Source of the DNA: Acidovorax benzenivorans
GTDB lineage: Bacteria; Pseudomonadota; Gammaproteobacteria; Burkholderiales; Burkholderiaceae_C
NCBI RefSeq assembly: GCF_028680575.1
Contig: NZ_JAPCKI010000004.1
Location: 124,001 to 188,000 of the forward strand
Length of the DNA stretch: 64,000 nt
Direction of reading: 5' to 3'
Shown piece after piece: positions 1 to 10,165 of this stretch; the first letter of the stretch is position 1; each line of letters opens with the position of its first letter. The position numbers and the translations under genes are program-made. Below the pieces are notes generated by a model that saw only the letters and a list, made by a program, of their open reading frames with translations, made no database searches and was not told where the DNA came from.

Positions 1-1058
1 TCCAGATCAGGCGCTATTTCGCTCACGGCGTCCAGTGCCTCCAGGGTCTGTGTACACGCAGATGCCAGGGAGCGCAGCGCGGCCTGCCATGCAGCGCCCG
101 AGACCCCTTCGGGCGTCTCGTCCGTCCAGCGCAGTCTGCTGCCCCCTGAAACGCCGCTTCCGCCCATCAGTGCTGTAGCGCCCACTGCCAAACGCAGATC
201 CCGCGCAGATAACTCCACGAGCTGAGCGAGACCTGTCCAGTCAGCCAGGCCTCGGGCATGTTGCAACCCCGCGATCAGCAGGTCACGGGCAAAGTCCATC
301 CATTGCCCCGTAGACACCTGCGTGCCCAAAAACTGCACGCCCGTCTCATTGATCTGGTGGGCCTCATCGAAGACCACCACACGCACCGTGGGCAGCAACT
401 CGGCCATGCCCGATTCACGCACCGCCACATCCGCAAAGAACAGATGGTGGTTAATGACCACGATATCGGCCGCCAGCGCCTCGCGCCGCGCACGATGGAC
501 ATGGCATTCGCGAAACCGGGGGCACGGCGAGCCCAGGCAGTTTTCACGCGTCGAGGTGACCAGCGGGATCACTGGCGAACGTTCATCCAGTCCTGTCAGC
601 TCCGCCAAATCGCCGGACACGGTGTGGTGCGACCAGTCTTCCACCTTGGCCAGCACACGCGCAACCCCGAGGTCCAGGGCCTGGGCATCTTGCCGCGCCT
701 GCTCCACGCGGTACAGACACAGATAGCTGGCGCGCCCCTTGAGCAGGGCCATGCGAACGGGCAGCCCCAGGATTTGCGCCAAGCGCGGCAGGTCTCGGGC
801 AAACAGTTGGTCTTGCAAGGCCTTGGTCGCCGTGGACAACAGCACCCGCTCGCCACTGAGCAGGGCTGGAACCAGGTACGCATAGGTCTTGCCCACTCCC
901 GTGCCCGCCTCCACCACTAGCGCACCACCCTCTGCAATGGTTTGTGCCACCGCAACGGCCATCTGGGTCTGACCGTCGCGCGGTTGAAAATGCCCATCCG
1001 CCCGCGCCAGCACGCCATCGGGGGCAAAGACCTCCGGCGCCATGGCCATCAGCGACAT
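1..1058 (-). CDS. DinG/YoaA-type ATP-dependent DNA helicase, N-terminal part (gene runs off the left edge)
   Basis: Superfamily 2 XPD/DinG-like 5'-3' DNA helicase, probably acting in DNA repair or R-loop and fork processing. About 352 codons are open from the ATG at 1058 to base 1 with no stop. Visible are a Walker A motif (EAGTGVGKT) near residue 52, four cysteines of an iron-sulphur region (C..C..C in LCLYR and the ENCLGSPCPRF stretch), an 'NHHLFF' segment typical of DinG proteins and a DEAH box (VVFDEAHQ). The helicase C-terminal domain lies outside the window. The ATG overlaps the TGA of the small upstream gene by one base, so the two are translationally coupled. A second XPD-like helicase lies at 40357. 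Exact subfamily (DinG or YoaA) is not decided. Confidence 0.9.
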   Translation of the reverse strand, partial: MSLMAMAPEVFAPDGVLARADGHFQPRDGQTQMAVAVAQTIAEGGALVVEAGTGVGKTYAYLVPALLSGERVLLSTATKALQDQLFARDLPRLAQILGLPVRMALLKGRASYLCLYRVEQARQDAQALDLGVARVLAKVEDWSHHTVSGDLAELTGLDERSPVIPLVTSTRENCLGSPCPRFRECHVHRARREALAADIVVINHHLFFADVAVRESGMAELLPTVRVVVFDEAHQINETGVQFLGTQVSTGQWMDFARDLLIAGLQHARGLADWTGLAQLVELSARDLRLAVGATALMGGSGVSGGSRLRWTDETPEGVSGAAWQAALRSLASACTQTLEALDAVSEIAPDL

Positions 1059-1213
1059 CAGGCAGGCTCTTGGGGTTGCAGTTGCCGTTCCAGCCGCTCC
1101 ATGGCATCACGCAGCACGAGTCGGCGCTTTTTAAGACGGCGCAGGGTGATTTCGTCGGGCGCCGCGTCGGGTGTACACCGGTCGATCAGCGCGTCGAGAT
1201 CGGCATGCTCCAT
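1058..1213 (-). CDS. Small YdcH/DUF465-like protein
   Basis: Short basic helical protein of 51 residues if started at the ATG at 1213. It carries the DUF465/YdcH pattern: an EHADLD segment at the start, a short linker, then ITLRRLKKRRLVLRD, like the family's LKKxKLxLKD signature. The reading frame stays plausible further upstream (LIELR before the ATG), and a TTG start at 1261 would give 67 residues, closer to the usual family length. No clear Shine-Dalgarno decides between them. It ends in a TGATG overlap with the helicase gene. Function of the family is unknown. Confidence 0.65.
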   Translation of the reverse strand: MEHADLDALIDRCTPDAAPDEITLRRLKKRRLVLRDAMERLERQLQPQEPA

Positions 1214-1368
1214 GCGTAGCTCGATCAATTGACGGTGGGGGGAGTGGAGGCTGGGGTTCAAGGCAGGAGGCCATCGGCATGGCAAAAATGCCACAGGCGA
1301 GCGGATAATACGCGCTTGGCCCGCTTTCCACGACAGGCGTCCGCGTGGGCGCCCCCACAATCTGCAGC

Positions 1369-2175
1369 ATGACCAAAGCGTTTCGCCTCATCGCCTCCAC
1401 CGGCATCCACAAGGGTGACCGCGAATACCAACAAGACCAGGTGGCCCTGATCTCCCACGCGCGGCACAACGGTTGCGTGTTGGGCGTTGTGGCAGACGGA
1501 ATGGGCGGCAGAAGCGGTGGGCGCAAGGCTTCTGACCAAGTCATGATGACAGCCCGTCAATTGTTCGAGCGCTATTCGCCCGACACCGACGACCCGGTGG
1601 CAATGCTCAAGAACATGGTCGAAGAAGCCCACATCGTCATCCGGCTGACGGCGATCTCGGCAGAGCAGGAACCCCACAGCACCATCGCTGCGTTTCTCAT
1701 CAACCCCCGGGGCGACTGCCATTGGGTCCATGCGGGCGACTCACGCATCTACCACTTTCAGGGCTCCCGGCTGGCGTTTCGCAGCAGCGACCACTCCTAC
1801 GTGCAAGCGCTGGTGGATCGGGGTGAGTTGACGGAGGCTGAGGCCAACAACCATCCTCATTCCAACATTCTGGTGGGCTGCCTGGGCACCGAGAGCGACC
1901 CGCCCATCACCACCCATGTCATTCCGCAGCTTCAGCCAGGCGATGTCTTGCTGGCCTGTAGCGACGGGGTGTGGCATTACTTTTCCCCCACCGAACTGGC
2001 GTCGGTGGTCGATTCGCTGTCACCCCGCGAAGCCACGGAGTTTTTGATTGAAAAGGCTCGTTCCCGGGCACGTGGAGGCGGCGACAACCTGTCGCTGGTC
2101 GTTGTCAAAATCGAAGCGCTGGCTGAAGAGAAAAAAATCGCACGCCTGACGCCGCTGGACATGGGCCGCCCCTGA
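1369..2175 (+). CDS. PP2C-family serine/threonine protein phosphatase
   Basis: Metal-dependent (Mn/Mg) protein phosphatase of 268 residues, cytoplasmic, with no membrane segment. The PP2C motifs appear in order: QQDQVAL near residue 23, VADGMGG near 43, HAGDSRIY near 125, ACSDGVW near 190 and DNLSLVVV near 235, which together provide the aspartates of the binuclear metal centre. The start chosen is the ATG at 1369; a GTG at 1345 is in frame but adds residues unlike the family. No partner kinase gene sits beside it, so its substrate cannot be inferred. It is divergent from the YdcH-like gene, with the promoter region between about 1262 and 1368. Confidence 0.88.
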   Translation: MTKAFRLIASTGIHKGDREYQQDQVALISHARHNGCVLGVVADGMGGRSGGRKASDQVMMTARQLFERYSPDTDDPVAMLKNMVEEAHIVIRLTAISAEQEPHSTIAAFLINPRGDCHWVHAGDSRIYHFQGSRLAFRSSDHSYVQALVDRGELTEAEANNHPHSNILVGCLGTESDPPITTHVIPQLQPGDVLLACSDGVWHYFSPTELASVVDSLSPREATEFLIEKARSRARGGGDNLSLVVVKIEALAEEKKIARLTPLDMGRP

Positions 2176-2323
2176 GGGCCTTGCCCACATCACCCATCGT
2201 AAACACCGATGAGCGTGAGCGTGCACCGCTCTATCGGGCAAGCAGTAGATCAGTAGATAACCCCGCCCACCCCATCGGCGGCAAGCCAGTCATTGATCGC
2301 CGCGCCTGACGGTCTTTCTGAAC

Positions 2324-3022
2324 TCAGCGCACTGGTGCAGAGGCGGCGGGCGCTGGCAAGGACGCCGCAGGCTTGCGACCCTGAGCCAGGGCATCGGCTT
2401 TGGATCTTTCGACTCGCACGCGGCGCTCCTCCGCCGCCTGGAGCGCCTGGGCGTGTTTTGCGCGCGACTGCGCAGCGCGATCAGCGGTCGCGGCAGCGCG
2501 GGCCGCCTGTTCACTGGCCTGGGTCTGGGCGCGGCTGTTTTGTTGCTGCGCGCGTTGGTGTGCGTCCTGCTCCCGCTGCGTTTTGACAACTTCCGGATCG
2601 GTGGTGGACTTGCGAACCTGCGCATCGGCGCGTTTGCCTGCAGGCGGCACAGCCGTTTGCTTGTCCTCGATGGCACGCAGGCGCTCTGCGGCTTTCTCCC
2701 GGCGCTCGGCATCGTTGAGTTCAATTTCCTGCGCACGCAACCGGTCGTGGGCCTCCCGCGCCTTGGCGCGCACGCCGCGCAGACAATCCTCCACCGCGAA
2801 GCGCTGGTAGCACACCGCCTCGTCTTGCTGCCGCCGAGCCGTCAGCACCTCGCGCTCGCGTGCAATGCGGTCGCGCTCCACCTTGCGGTGCGCGGCGGCC
2901 GTCGAGGACGCGGGAGCCCCATCAGACTCCGTTGCTGCCCACGCCGGAGCCACCAGCACGGGCGCCATTGCGCACGCCAACATCAGCACAGCCGCAACCA
3001 ACCGCTCATCGGTCTTGTTCAT
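2324..3022 (-). CDS. Exported coiled-coil protein of unknown function
   Basis: 232 residues. The first ~29 residues form a signal peptide (hydrophobic core, cleavage likely after APAWA). The mature protein is highly charged, rich in Ala, Arg, Glu and Gln, with long stretches predicted to be coiled coil (roughly residues 45-120 and 150-215). Two cysteines close together (CYQRFAVEDC, near residue 72) could form a disulphide in the periplasm. The C-terminus is Ala/Pro rich. Its start ATG overlaps the TGA of zapE by four bases, so the pair is co-translated; a role at the envelope or divisome is an inference from that coupling only. Confidence 0.75.
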   Translation of the reverse strand: MNKTDERLVAAVLMLACAMAPVLVAPAWAATESDGAPASSTAAAHRKVERDRIAREREVLTARRQQDEAVCYQRFAVEDCLRGVRAKAREAHDRLRAQEIELNDAERREKAAERLRAIEDKQTAVPPAGKRADAQVRKSTTDPEVVKTQREQDAHQRAQQQNSRAQTQASEQAARAAATADRAAQSRAKHAQALQAAEERRVRVERSKADALAQGRKPAASLPAPAASAPVR

Positions 3023-4116
3023 GTCAGCCCCGTATCCACAGTGCGACGCTCCAGCGCCAGAAACTCCTTGGACTGCATCTCGTTGAGCCGAGACACCGTG
3101 CGCGGAAATTCGTGAGCCAGAGGCCCTTCGGTATACAGCTGCTCGGGCGGCACAGCTGCCGACAGGATGAGTTTGACCCGGCGGTCATACAACACGTCCA
3201 CCAACCAGGTAAAGCGCCGCGCAGGCGACGCCATGCTCACTGGCATATAGGGCACGTCAGACAGCAAAACCGTGTGGAACTGCGTCGCAATTTCCAGGTA
3301 GTCGTTTTGCGACCGAGGGCCGCCACACAGGGTCTTGAAGTCAAACCACACCACCCCTCCCGCCTTGCGGCGGGCGCGGATCTCGCGCGCCTCGATGTGC
3401 AGCACGGGGTCTTCGTCATGCACTTCGGCGAGTTGATCAAACGCCTGGTTCATCTCGGCGTCAGCCTCGGGGCCCAGTGGCGTGTGATAGAGCTTCACGT
3501 GTTCCAACGTGCGCCGACGGTAGTCGGTGCCGTTGTCCACGTTGACCACTTCCAGCCGCTCGTTGAGCAGGGCAATGGCGGGCAGGATGCGGTCACGATG
3601 CAAGCCACCGGGGTACAGGTCGTCGGGCTTGAAATTGGAAGTGGTCACAAAACCCACACCGTTGTCGAACAACGCCACCAGCAGCCGATGCAGGATCATC
3701 GCGTCAGTGATGTCAGCGACGTGAAACTCATCAAAGCAGATGAGCTTGTAACGCTTGGCAATGCGCTCACCCAACACGTCCAGCGGGTTCACGGTGCCCT
3801 GAAGGGCTGCCAGTTCCCGATGCACTTCACGCATGAATTCGTGAAAGTGCAGGCGAACCTTGCGCCTAAGAGGCACGGCATCAAAAAAGCATTCCATCAG
3901 GAAGCTTTTGCCCCGCCCTACTCCACCATACATATAAACGCCCCGAGGTATCTCAGGGCGGTTGATCAGCTTTTTGATCGCGTTGGAGCGCCGTGCCTTG
4001 TACTGGGCCCACTCCTCTGCGCAGCGTTGCAGGGCATCTACTGCACGCAGCTGGGCGGGGTCGCTTTGGTAGCCTTTGGCGGCCAGCTCTACCAGGTAAG
4101 CCTGTTTGACGGTCAC
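3019..4116 (-). CDS. zapE: ZapE-type AFG1-like ATPase (cell division)
   Basis: AAA-type P-loop ATPase of 365 residues, the family length. ZapE associates with the Z-ring late in division under stress in E. coli. Walker A is GGVGRGKS (residues 64-71), Walker B is LICFDEFHV (near 127), and the AFG1-specific segments MECFFDA and HFHEFM follow Walker A. It lies downstream of lpdA on the same strand with about 80 bp between, containing a copy of the short intergenic repeat, and overlaps the next gene by four bases (ATGA). Confidence 0.92.
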   Translation of the reverse strand: MTVKQAYLVELAAKGYQSDPAQLRAVDALQRCAEEWAQYKARRSNAIKKLINRPEIPRGVYMYGGVGRGKSFLMECFFDAVPLRRKVRLHFHEFMREVHRELAALQGTVNPLDVLGERIAKRYKLICFDEFHVADITDAMILHRLLVALFDNGVGFVTTSNFKPDDLYPGGLHRDRILPAIALLNERLEVVNVDNGTDYRRRTLEHVKLYHTPLGPEADAEMNQAFDQLAEVHDEDPVLHIEAREIRARRKAGGVVWFDFKTLCGGPRSQNDYLEIATQFHTVLLSDVPYMPVSMASPARRFTWLVDVLYDRRVKLILSAAVPPEQLYTEGPLAHEFPRTVSRLNEMQSKEFLALERRTVDTGLT

Positions 4117-4137
4117 TTTACGGATGCTCTGATACTA

Positions 4138-4186
4138 CAAAATTGATAGCTGCCAGCACATGTAATACATACACTAGCAGCCGATT
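4138..4186. repeat. Short intergenic repeat, copy 1
   Basis: A copy of the AAAATTGATAGCTGCCAGC family, followed by a diverged second half. It lies between lpdA and zapE. Family members listed separately share the AATAGCT / GATAGCT core and a GCGCTT...AAGCGC dyad. Confidence 0.6.
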
Positions 4187-4198
4187 GACATCCAAATA

Positions 4199-5626
4199 TC
4201 AGAAATTCAGCGTGCGCTTGTCCACGGCCAGCGCCGCTTCCTTGGTGGCTTCGCTCAAGCTGGGGTGTGCATGGCAGATGCGGGCGATGTCTTCGCTGCT
4301 GGCCTTGAACTCCATGGCCACCACGGCTTCAGAGATCAGTTCGCTGGCCATCGGGCCCACGATGTGCACGCCCAGGATTTCATCGGTGTCCGCATCGGCC
4401 AACATCTTGACCATGCCGGTGGTGTCGCCCAGCGCACGTGCACGGCCGTTAGCCAGGAACGGGAAGCTGCCCGCCTTGTACTTGACGCCGTCGGCCTTGA
4501 GCTGCTGCTCGGTGCGGCCCACCCACGCAATCTCAGGGCTGGTGTAGATGACCCAGGGAATGGTGTTGAAGTTGACATGGCCATGCTGACCGGCAATGCG
4601 CTCGGCCACGGCAACGCCTTCTTCCTCGGCCTTGTGCGCCAGCATCGGGCCGCGCACCACGTCGCCCACCGCCCACACGCCGGGCAGGTTGGTCTTGCAG
4701 TCGGCATCGACCACAACGGCGCCACGCTCGTCCAGGGCCAGGCCCACGGCTTCGGTGTTCAGGCCAATCGTGTTGGGCACGCGACCGATGGAGACGATGA
4801 GCTTGTCCACATCCAGCGACTGTGCTTCGCCCTTGGCGTTGGTGTAGGCGATGCTCACACCCTTCTTGCCGGTCTTGATCTCGCCGACCTTCACGCCCAG
4901 CTCGATCTTCAGGCCCTGCTTGTCGAAAGCCTTCTTGGCTTCCTTGGCGATCTGTTCGTCCACGGCCCCCAGGAACGTGGGCAGGCCTTCCAGGATGGTG
5001 ACCTCGGCACCTAGGCGGCGCCACACTGAACCCATTTCGAGGCCGATCACGCCCGAGCCAATGAGGCCGAGCTTCTTGGGCACCGCGCCGACGCGCAACG
5101 CGCCGTCGTTGGACAGCACCAGTTCTTCGTCGAACGGCGTGCCGGGCAGCGCACGGGCGTTGGAGCCCGTGGCGATGACGATCTGCTTGCCGGTGAGCGT
5201 CTCTTCGGCGGCGCCAGCCACCTTGATCTCGTAGCCACCTTCGGCGGCCTTCACGAACGAGCCACGGCCATGGAAGAAGCTGACCTTGTTCTTCTTGAAC
5301 AGGTACAGGATGCCGTCGTTGTTCTGCTTCACGACGGTGTCCTTGCGGGCAATCATCTTGGCCACGTCCATCTTGACGCCGGTCGCCGTGATGCCGTGCT
5401 CGGCAAAGTGCTTGTTGGCATGCTCGAAATGCTCGGACGATTGCAGCAGCGCCTTGGAGGGGATGCAACCCACATTGGTACAGGTGCCGCCGGGTGCGGG
5501 GCCGCCCTTCTCGTTCTTCCACTCGTCGATACAGGCGACGTTGAAGCCCAGCTGGGCAGCGCGGATAGCGGCGATGTAGCCACCAGGGCCACCACCGATG
5601 ACGATCACATCAAATTGTTTGCTCAT
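4199..5626 (-). CDS. lpdA: Dihydrolipoyl dehydrogenase (E3) of 2-oxoglutarate dehydrogenase
   Basis: FAD-dependent disulphide oxidoreductase, 475 residues. It reoxidises dihydrolipoyl groups on OdhB and passes electrons to NAD+. Visible are the FAD-binding GGGPGG (residues 11-16), the redox-active pair C49 and C54 in [13 protein letters not shown], the NAD-binding [10 protein letters not shown], the second FAD motif (AVGDV), and the C-terminal HPSLSE with the catalytic His-Glu dyad of the partner subunit. It is the last gene of the sucA-odhB-lpdA operon. The N-terminus has an insertion after the first strand ([14 protein letters not shown]), typical of betaproteobacterial OdhL proteins, and no lipoyl domain is fused. 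Confidence 0.96.
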   Translation of the reverse strand: MSKQFDVIVIGGGPGGYIAAIRAAQLGFNVACIDEWKNEKGGPAPGGTCTNVGCIPSKALLQSSEHFEHANKHFAEHGITATGVKMDVAKMIARKDTVVKQNNDGILYLFKKNKVSFFHGRGSFVKAAEGGYEIKVAGAAEETLTGKQIVIATGSNARALPGTPFDEELVLSNDGALRVGAVPKKLGLIGSGVIGLEMGSVWRRLGAEVTILEGLPTFLGAVDEQIAKEAKKAFDKQGLKIELGVKVGEIKTGKKGVSIAYTNAKGEAQSLDVDKLIVSIGRVPNTIGLNTEAVGLALDERGAVVVDADCKTNLPGVWAVGDVVRGPMLAHKAEEEGVAVAERIAGQHGHVNFNTIPWVIYTSPEIAWVGRTEQQLKADGVKYKAGSFPFLANGRARALGDTTGMVKMLADADTDEILGVHIVGPMASELISEAVVAMEFKASSEDIARICHAHPSLSEATKEAALAVDKRTLNF

Positions 5627-5716
5627 AAGAAATCTCGTTCAGTCAGTTGGAGAAAGACCCACCGGCGGGCAGGACCAGAGGCCGGGCCACGCGGGTGGGT
5701 CAATGCAGTCAGCGGA

Positions 5717-6991
5717 TTAGATGTCGAACAGCAGACGCGATGGGTCTTCCAGCGCATCCTTCATCGCCACCAGGCCCAGCACGGCTTCGCGGCCGTCGAT
5801 GATGCGGTGGTCGTAAGACATGGCCAGGTAGTTCATCGGACGCACAACGATCTGGCCGTTTTCCACCACGGCGCGGTCCTTGGTGGCGTGCACGCCCAAG
5901 ATGGCCGACTGGGGCGGGTTGATGATGGGCGTGGACATCATCGAGCCGAAGGTGCCACCGTTGGAGATCGAGAACGTGCCGCCGGTCATTTCTTCAATGC
6001 CCAGCTTACCTTCCGCAGCCTTTTTGCCGAACTCGGCGATCTTCTTCTCGATGTCGGCAAAGCTCATCTGGTCGGCATTACGCAGGATGGGCACCACCAG
6101 GCCACGGGGCGAGCCCACGGCGATACCGATGTCGAAATAGCCGTGGTAGACGATGTCGTTGCCATCGACCGAGGCGTTCAGCACGGGGAACTTCTTCAGG
6201 GCATGCACCGCAGCCTTCACGAAGAAGCTCATGAAGCCGATCTTCACGCCGTGTTCCTTGGTGAACGCGTCCTGGAACTTCTTGCGCATGTCCATCACTG
6301 GCGCCATGTTCACTTCATTGAACGTGGTCAGGATGGCGTTGGTGGACTGCGATTGCAGCAGACGCTCGGCCACGCGGGCGCGCAGGCGGCTCATGGGCAC
6401 GCGCTGCTCAGGACGATCGCCCAGGTCTTCCTTGGCGGCAGGGGCCGACACCTGGGGCAGCGCCTTGGTGGGCACGCCCGTGGGGATGGCGCTTGGGGCA
6501 GCCACGGCAGCCTTGACTGCACCCCCCGCCACGGCGCTGAGCACGTCGCCCTTGGTCACGCGGCCATCCTTGCCGCTACCAGCCACAGCCGATGCGGAAA
6601 GGTTGTTCTCGGCCAACAGCTTGGCAGCAGCGGGCATCGCCACGTCGCCCTTGGAGCCACCAACAGCCGCAGGTGCGGGTGCAGGAGTCGATGCCGTAGC
6701 AGCAGCGGGGGCAGCAGCAGCGGCAGCAGGAGCAGCCGCTCCGGCCTTGCCTTCGGTATCGATCTTGGCGATGAGCTGCTCAGCCACCACCGTAGCGCCA
6801 TCACCTTGCACGATTTCTGCCAACACACCCGCTGCGGGTGCTGGCACTTCCAGCACAACCTTATCGGTTTCGATCTCGATCAGGATTTCATCCACGGCCA
6901 CGGCCTCACCGGCCTTCTTCTTCCAGGTCAACATGGTGGCTTCGGCCACGGATTCGGACAGCTGGGGTACTTTGACTTCTACGATAGCCAT
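5717..6991 (-). CDS. odhB: Dihydrolipoamide succinyltransferase (E2) of 2-oxoglutarate dehydrogenase
   Basis: E2 core of the TCA-cycle 2-oxoglutarate dehydrogenase complex, 424 residues; transfers the succinyl group from lipoyl to CoA. Domain order: one lipoyl domain (residues 3-75, lipoyl lysine K44 in ETDKVVLE), an Ala/Pro-rich linker (about 80-120), a peripheral-subunit-binding domain (about 125-160, ending GRVTKGDVL), and the catalytic domain from about 195 with SYDHRIIDG near the C-terminus supplying the catalytic histidine. The ATG at 6991 begins [11 protein letters not shown], the standard start; an in-frame ATG 15 codons earlier only adds unrelated residues. Spacing to sucA is about 50 bp. 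Confidence 0.96.
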   Translation of the reverse strand: MAIVEVKVPQLSESVAEATMLTWKKKAGEAVAVDEILIEIETDKVVLEVPAPAAGVLAEIVQGDGATVVAEQLIAKIDTEGKAGAAAPAAAAAAPAAATASTPAPAPAAVGGSKGDVAMPAAAKLLAENNLSASAVAGSGKDGRVTKGDVLSAVAGGAVKAAVAAPSAIPTGVPTKALPQVSAPAAKEDLGDRPEQRVPMSRLRARVAERLLQSQSTNAILTTFNEVNMAPVMDMRKKFQDAFTKEHGVKIGFMSFFVKAAVHALKKFPVLNASVDGNDIVYHGYFDIGIAVGSPRGLVVPILRNADQMSFADIEKKIAEFGKKAAEGKLGIEEMTGGTFSISNGGTFGSMMSTPIINPPQSAILGVHATKDRAVVENGQIVVRPMNYLAMSYDHRIIDGREAVLGLVAMKDALEDPSRLLFDI

Positions 6992-7042
6992 ATCAATTCT
7001 TTCTGAATGGGGTTTTGTTCTGTTGTCGGGTCGCAACTGGCC

Positions 7043-9922
7043 TTACTTGGTCAGGACAAAACCCTTGAGCTTGGCAAACGCGCCGTCCACCAGCGCCTTT
7101 TGTTGTTCCTGGTGCAGGTGCGAATAACCCACGGCTGGCGATGCCGAAGCTGCACGGCCGGAGTAACCCAGCTTCTGGCCTTCAAGCATGTTCTCGTGAA
7201 TGTAGTGCTGCACGAAGAACCAGGCACCCTGGTTCTGCGGCTCGTCCTGGCACCAGACCACGTCAGTCGCGTTGGGGTACTTCTTCAGCTCGGTAGCAAA
7301 CGCCTTGTGCGGGAAGGGGTACAACTGCTCGACACGCAGGATCACCACGTCGTCGGCTTCCTTCTCGGCGCGCTTCTTCACAAGGTCGTAGTGCACCTTG
7401 CCTGAGCATGCGACCACGCGCTTGACCTTGGCAGCCTTCTTGACAATGGCTTCATCCTGTTCAGGAATCACCGTCTGGAAGCTGCCCTTGGTGAATTCGG
7501 ACAGTGGCGAAGTCGCATCCTTGTTACGCAGCAGCGACTTGGGGGTCATGATGATCAGCGGCTTGCGCAGATCACGCACCATCTGGCGACGCAGCACATG
7601 GAAGATCTGGCTGGCCGTGGTGGGCTGCACGATCTGCATGTTGGCGTCAGCGGCGAGTTGCATGAAGCGCTCCAGACGGGCCGAGCTGTGCTCGGGGCCT
7701 TGGCCTTCATAGCCGTGCGGCAACATCAGCGTGATGCCGTTCACACGGCCCCACTTCACTTCGCCCGAAGCAATGAACTGGTCGATCACCACCTGGGCGC
7801 CATTGGCGAAGTCGCCAAATTGAGCTTCCCAGATCACCAGGGTGTTGGGGTCGTTCGATGCATAGCCGTACTCGAAGCCCAGCACGGCTTCTTCGGACAA
7901 GATGGAGTCGATAACCACGAAGGGTGCCTGATTCTCGGCCACGTTCTGCAGTGGCACGTAGGTACCAATGTCCCACTTCTCGCGCTTTTGGTCATGGACC
8001 ACGGAGTGGCGGTGTGTGAACGTGCCACGGCCGCAATCTTCACCAGACAAACGCACGGGATAGCCACTGGCCACCAGCGAGGCAAATGCCATGTGCTCGC
8101 CCATGCCCCAGTCCACAGGGATGTCGCCACGCCCCATGGCGGCACGGTCGTCATACACCTTCTTGACCAGTTGGTGCGGCGTCACGCTCTCAGGGATGGT
8201 CGTGATCTTCTCGGCCAGGCGCTTCCACTCGGCCAGAGGAATGGCCGTGTCACCAGCGTCCGTCCACTTCTTGCCCAGGAACGGGCTCCAGTCCACTGCA
8301 TACTTGCTCTTGAAGTTGGTCAGCACCGGATCGACGGTGTGCTTGCCAGCATCCATGGCAGCACGATAGGCCTTGACCATGTCATCGCCCAACGACTCGC
8401 CCAGGCCCTGTGCAGCCAGCTTGTCGGCGTACAGTTTGCGGGTGCCTGGGTGCGCGGCGATCTTCTTGTACATCAGAGGCTGGGTCAGAGCCGGGGTGTC
8501 CTGCTCGTTGTGGCCCAGCTTGCGGAAGCAGATGATGTCCACCACCACGTCTTTCTTGAACTCCATGCGGAACTCAAGGGCAAGCTGGGTGGCCAATACC
8601 ACGGCCTCTGGATCGTCTCCGTTCACATGCAGCACAGGCGACTCGATCATCTTGACGATGTCGGTGCAATACAGCGTGGAGCGTGTGTCACGTGGATCGG
8701 ACGTGGTAAACCCGATCTGGTTGTTGATGATGATGTGTACCGTGCCACCCGTGTAGTAGCCACGGGTCTGGGCCAGCGCCAGCGTTTCCTGATTGACACC
8801 TTGGCCCGCAAAGGCTGCATCACCATGCACCAGCACGGGCAGCACCTGCTTGCCATGGGGGTCGGCACGGCGGTCCATGCGAGCGCGCACGGAACCTTCG
8901 ACCACGGGGTTCACGATTTCCAGGTGCGAGGGGTTGAACGCCAGCGACAGATGGACAGGGCCACCAGGGGTGGTCACGTCCGAGCTGAAACCCTGGTGGT
9001 ACTTCACGTCACCCGCAGGCAGGTCTTCAGGGGCCGTGTGATCGAACTCGGCGAACAGATCCTTGGGCATCTTGCCCAGCGAGTTGACCAGCACGTTCAG
9101 GCGGCCGCGGTGGGCCATGCCGATCACGATTTCTTGCACGCCCTTCGCGCCGGCAGACTGGATGAGCTCATCCATCGCAGCGATGAAACTCTCGCCACCT
9201 TCCAGCGAGAAACGCTTTTGCCCCACGTACTTGGTGTGCAGGAAGCGCTCCAGGCCCTCAGCAGCCGTCAGGCGATCAAGGATTTGCTTTTTCTTGTCGG
9301 AACCAAAGCTGGGCTTGCTGCGAATCTTTTCCAGCTTTTCCTGCCACCAGCGCTTCTGGTTCTGGTCGGTCGCATACATGTATTCGGCGCCGACAGAACC
9401 GCAGTAGGTCTCACGCAGCGCATTGATCAGTTCCCGCAGCGTCATCGACTCTTTGCCGAAGAACGTATTGCTGGTGTTGAACACCGTTTCCTGATCGGCG
9501 TCGCTGAAACCGTAGAACGAGGGCTCCAGTTCAGGAATCGCGGGACGCTCTGTGCGCTTGAGCGGGTCCAGATCGGCCCAGCGCTGACCCACGTTGCGGT
9601 AGGCAGCGATCAACTGCTGCACGGCGGTGCGCTTGCGGCCCAGTTCAGAGTCGGCGCCAGTAGCAACCACCACCTTGGTGCCACCTTGCTTGGCGCGCTC
9701 GGCAAAGGCGTTGATGACGGGCAGGTGAGGAACGTCTTTGGCGTTGCTGCCATCCACGGCGGGGACATGCTGCAGCGCATCAAAATACTCGCGCCACGTA
9801 TCAGGCACGCTACCGGGATTGGCGAGATAGTTCTCGTACATCTCTTCGACATAGGGCGCATTGCCGCCGAAGAGGTAAGTGTTGCCTTGGTAGGCTTGAT
9901 AGACGGATGTCGTATCGCTCAT
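7043..9922 (-). CDS. sucA: 2-oxoglutarate dehydrogenase E1 component
   Basis: Thiamine-diphosphate-dependent decarboxylating subunit, 959 residues, the normal length. The N-terminal segment contains the NAYRNVGQ-like helix, then ETYCGSVGAEYMY, the GMAHRGRLNVL motif, the ThDP-binding region GDAAFAGQG...IINNQIGFTT, and the C-terminal transketolase-like domain ending in a KGFVL tail. First gene of the minus-strand operon sucA-odhB-lpdA, whose promoter must lie in the 243-bp space before perM. Its product complex consumes the 2-oxoglutarate that the sugar locus at 14647-35585 should produce. Confidence 0.97.
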   Translation of the reverse strand: MSDTTSVYQAYQGNTYLFGGNAPYVEEMYENYLANPGSVPDTWREYFDALQHVPAVDGSNAKDVPHLPVINAFAERAKQGGTKVVVATGADSELGRKRTAVQQLIAAYRNVGQRWADLDPLKRTERPAIPELEPSFYGFSDADQETVFNTSNTFFGKESMTLRELINALRETYCGSVGAEYMYATDQNQKRWWQEKLEKIRSKPSFGSDKKKQILDRLTAAEGLERFLHTKYVGQKRFSLEGGESFIAAMDELIQSAGAKGVQEIVIGMAHRGRLNVLVNSLGKMPKDLFAEFDHTAPEDLPAGDVKYHQGFSSDVTTPGGPVHLSLAFNPSHLEIVNPVVEGSVRARMDRRADPHGKQVLPVLVHGDAAFAGQGVNQETLALAQTRGYYTGGTVHIIINNQIGFTTSDPRDTRSTLYCTDIVKMIESPVLHVNGDDPEAVVLATQLALEFRMEFKKDVVVDIICFRKLGHNEQDTPALTQPLMYKKIAAHPGTRKLYADKLAAQGLGESLGDDMVKAYRAAMDAGKHTVDPVLTNFKSKYAVDWSPFLGKKWTDAGDTAIPLAEWKRLAEKITTIPESVTPHQLVKKVYDDRAAMGRGDIPVDWGMGEHMAFASLVASGYPVRLSGEDCGRGTFTHRHSVVHDQKREKWDIGTYVPLQNVAENQAPFVVIDSILSEEAVLGFEYGYASNDPNTLVIWEAQFGDFANGAQVVIDQFIASGEVKWGRVNGITLMLPHGYEGQGPEHSSARLERFMQLAADANMQIVQPTTASQIFHVLRRQMVRDLRKPLIIMTPKSLLRNKDATSPLSEFTKGSFQTVIPEQDEAIVKKAAKVKRVVACSGKVHYDLVKKRAEKEADDVVILRVEQLYPFPHKAFATELKKYPNATDVVWCQDEPQNQGAWFFVQHYIHENMLEGQKLGYSGRAASASPAVGYSHLHQEQQKALVDGAFAKLKGFVLTK

Positions 9923-10165
9923 ATTCCGCTGACCTCCGCTTTCCTTGGGAAAGCATTAGCTGGTTGAGAAACCTTCCGCGACACGGCTGAACCGGTTGGC
10001 GGATGCGACTGTGGCTAGGGAAGGGCCTTGGTACGGCCGACATTGTGCCACCGAACCGAAGTCCACCCCCAAAACGGGGATCCAGATCATTGCCGCACTG
10101 CGCAAAAAGCTGTGCCGATCTGCGCCTCGCGTACATTCCGGGTATCCCATTGCAACCCCCACTCC

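Noticed and set aside
5270..7006. Long open frame on the plus strand across lpdA and odhB
   Set aside because: Antisense shadow; His/Gly/Arg-rich translation without domains, with two well-supported genes on the other strand.
7598..9967. Long open frame (789 codons) on the plus strand across sucA
   Set aside because: It is the antisense shadow of a clear sucA gene in high-GC DNA; the sequence has no family-like motifs and a poor start.
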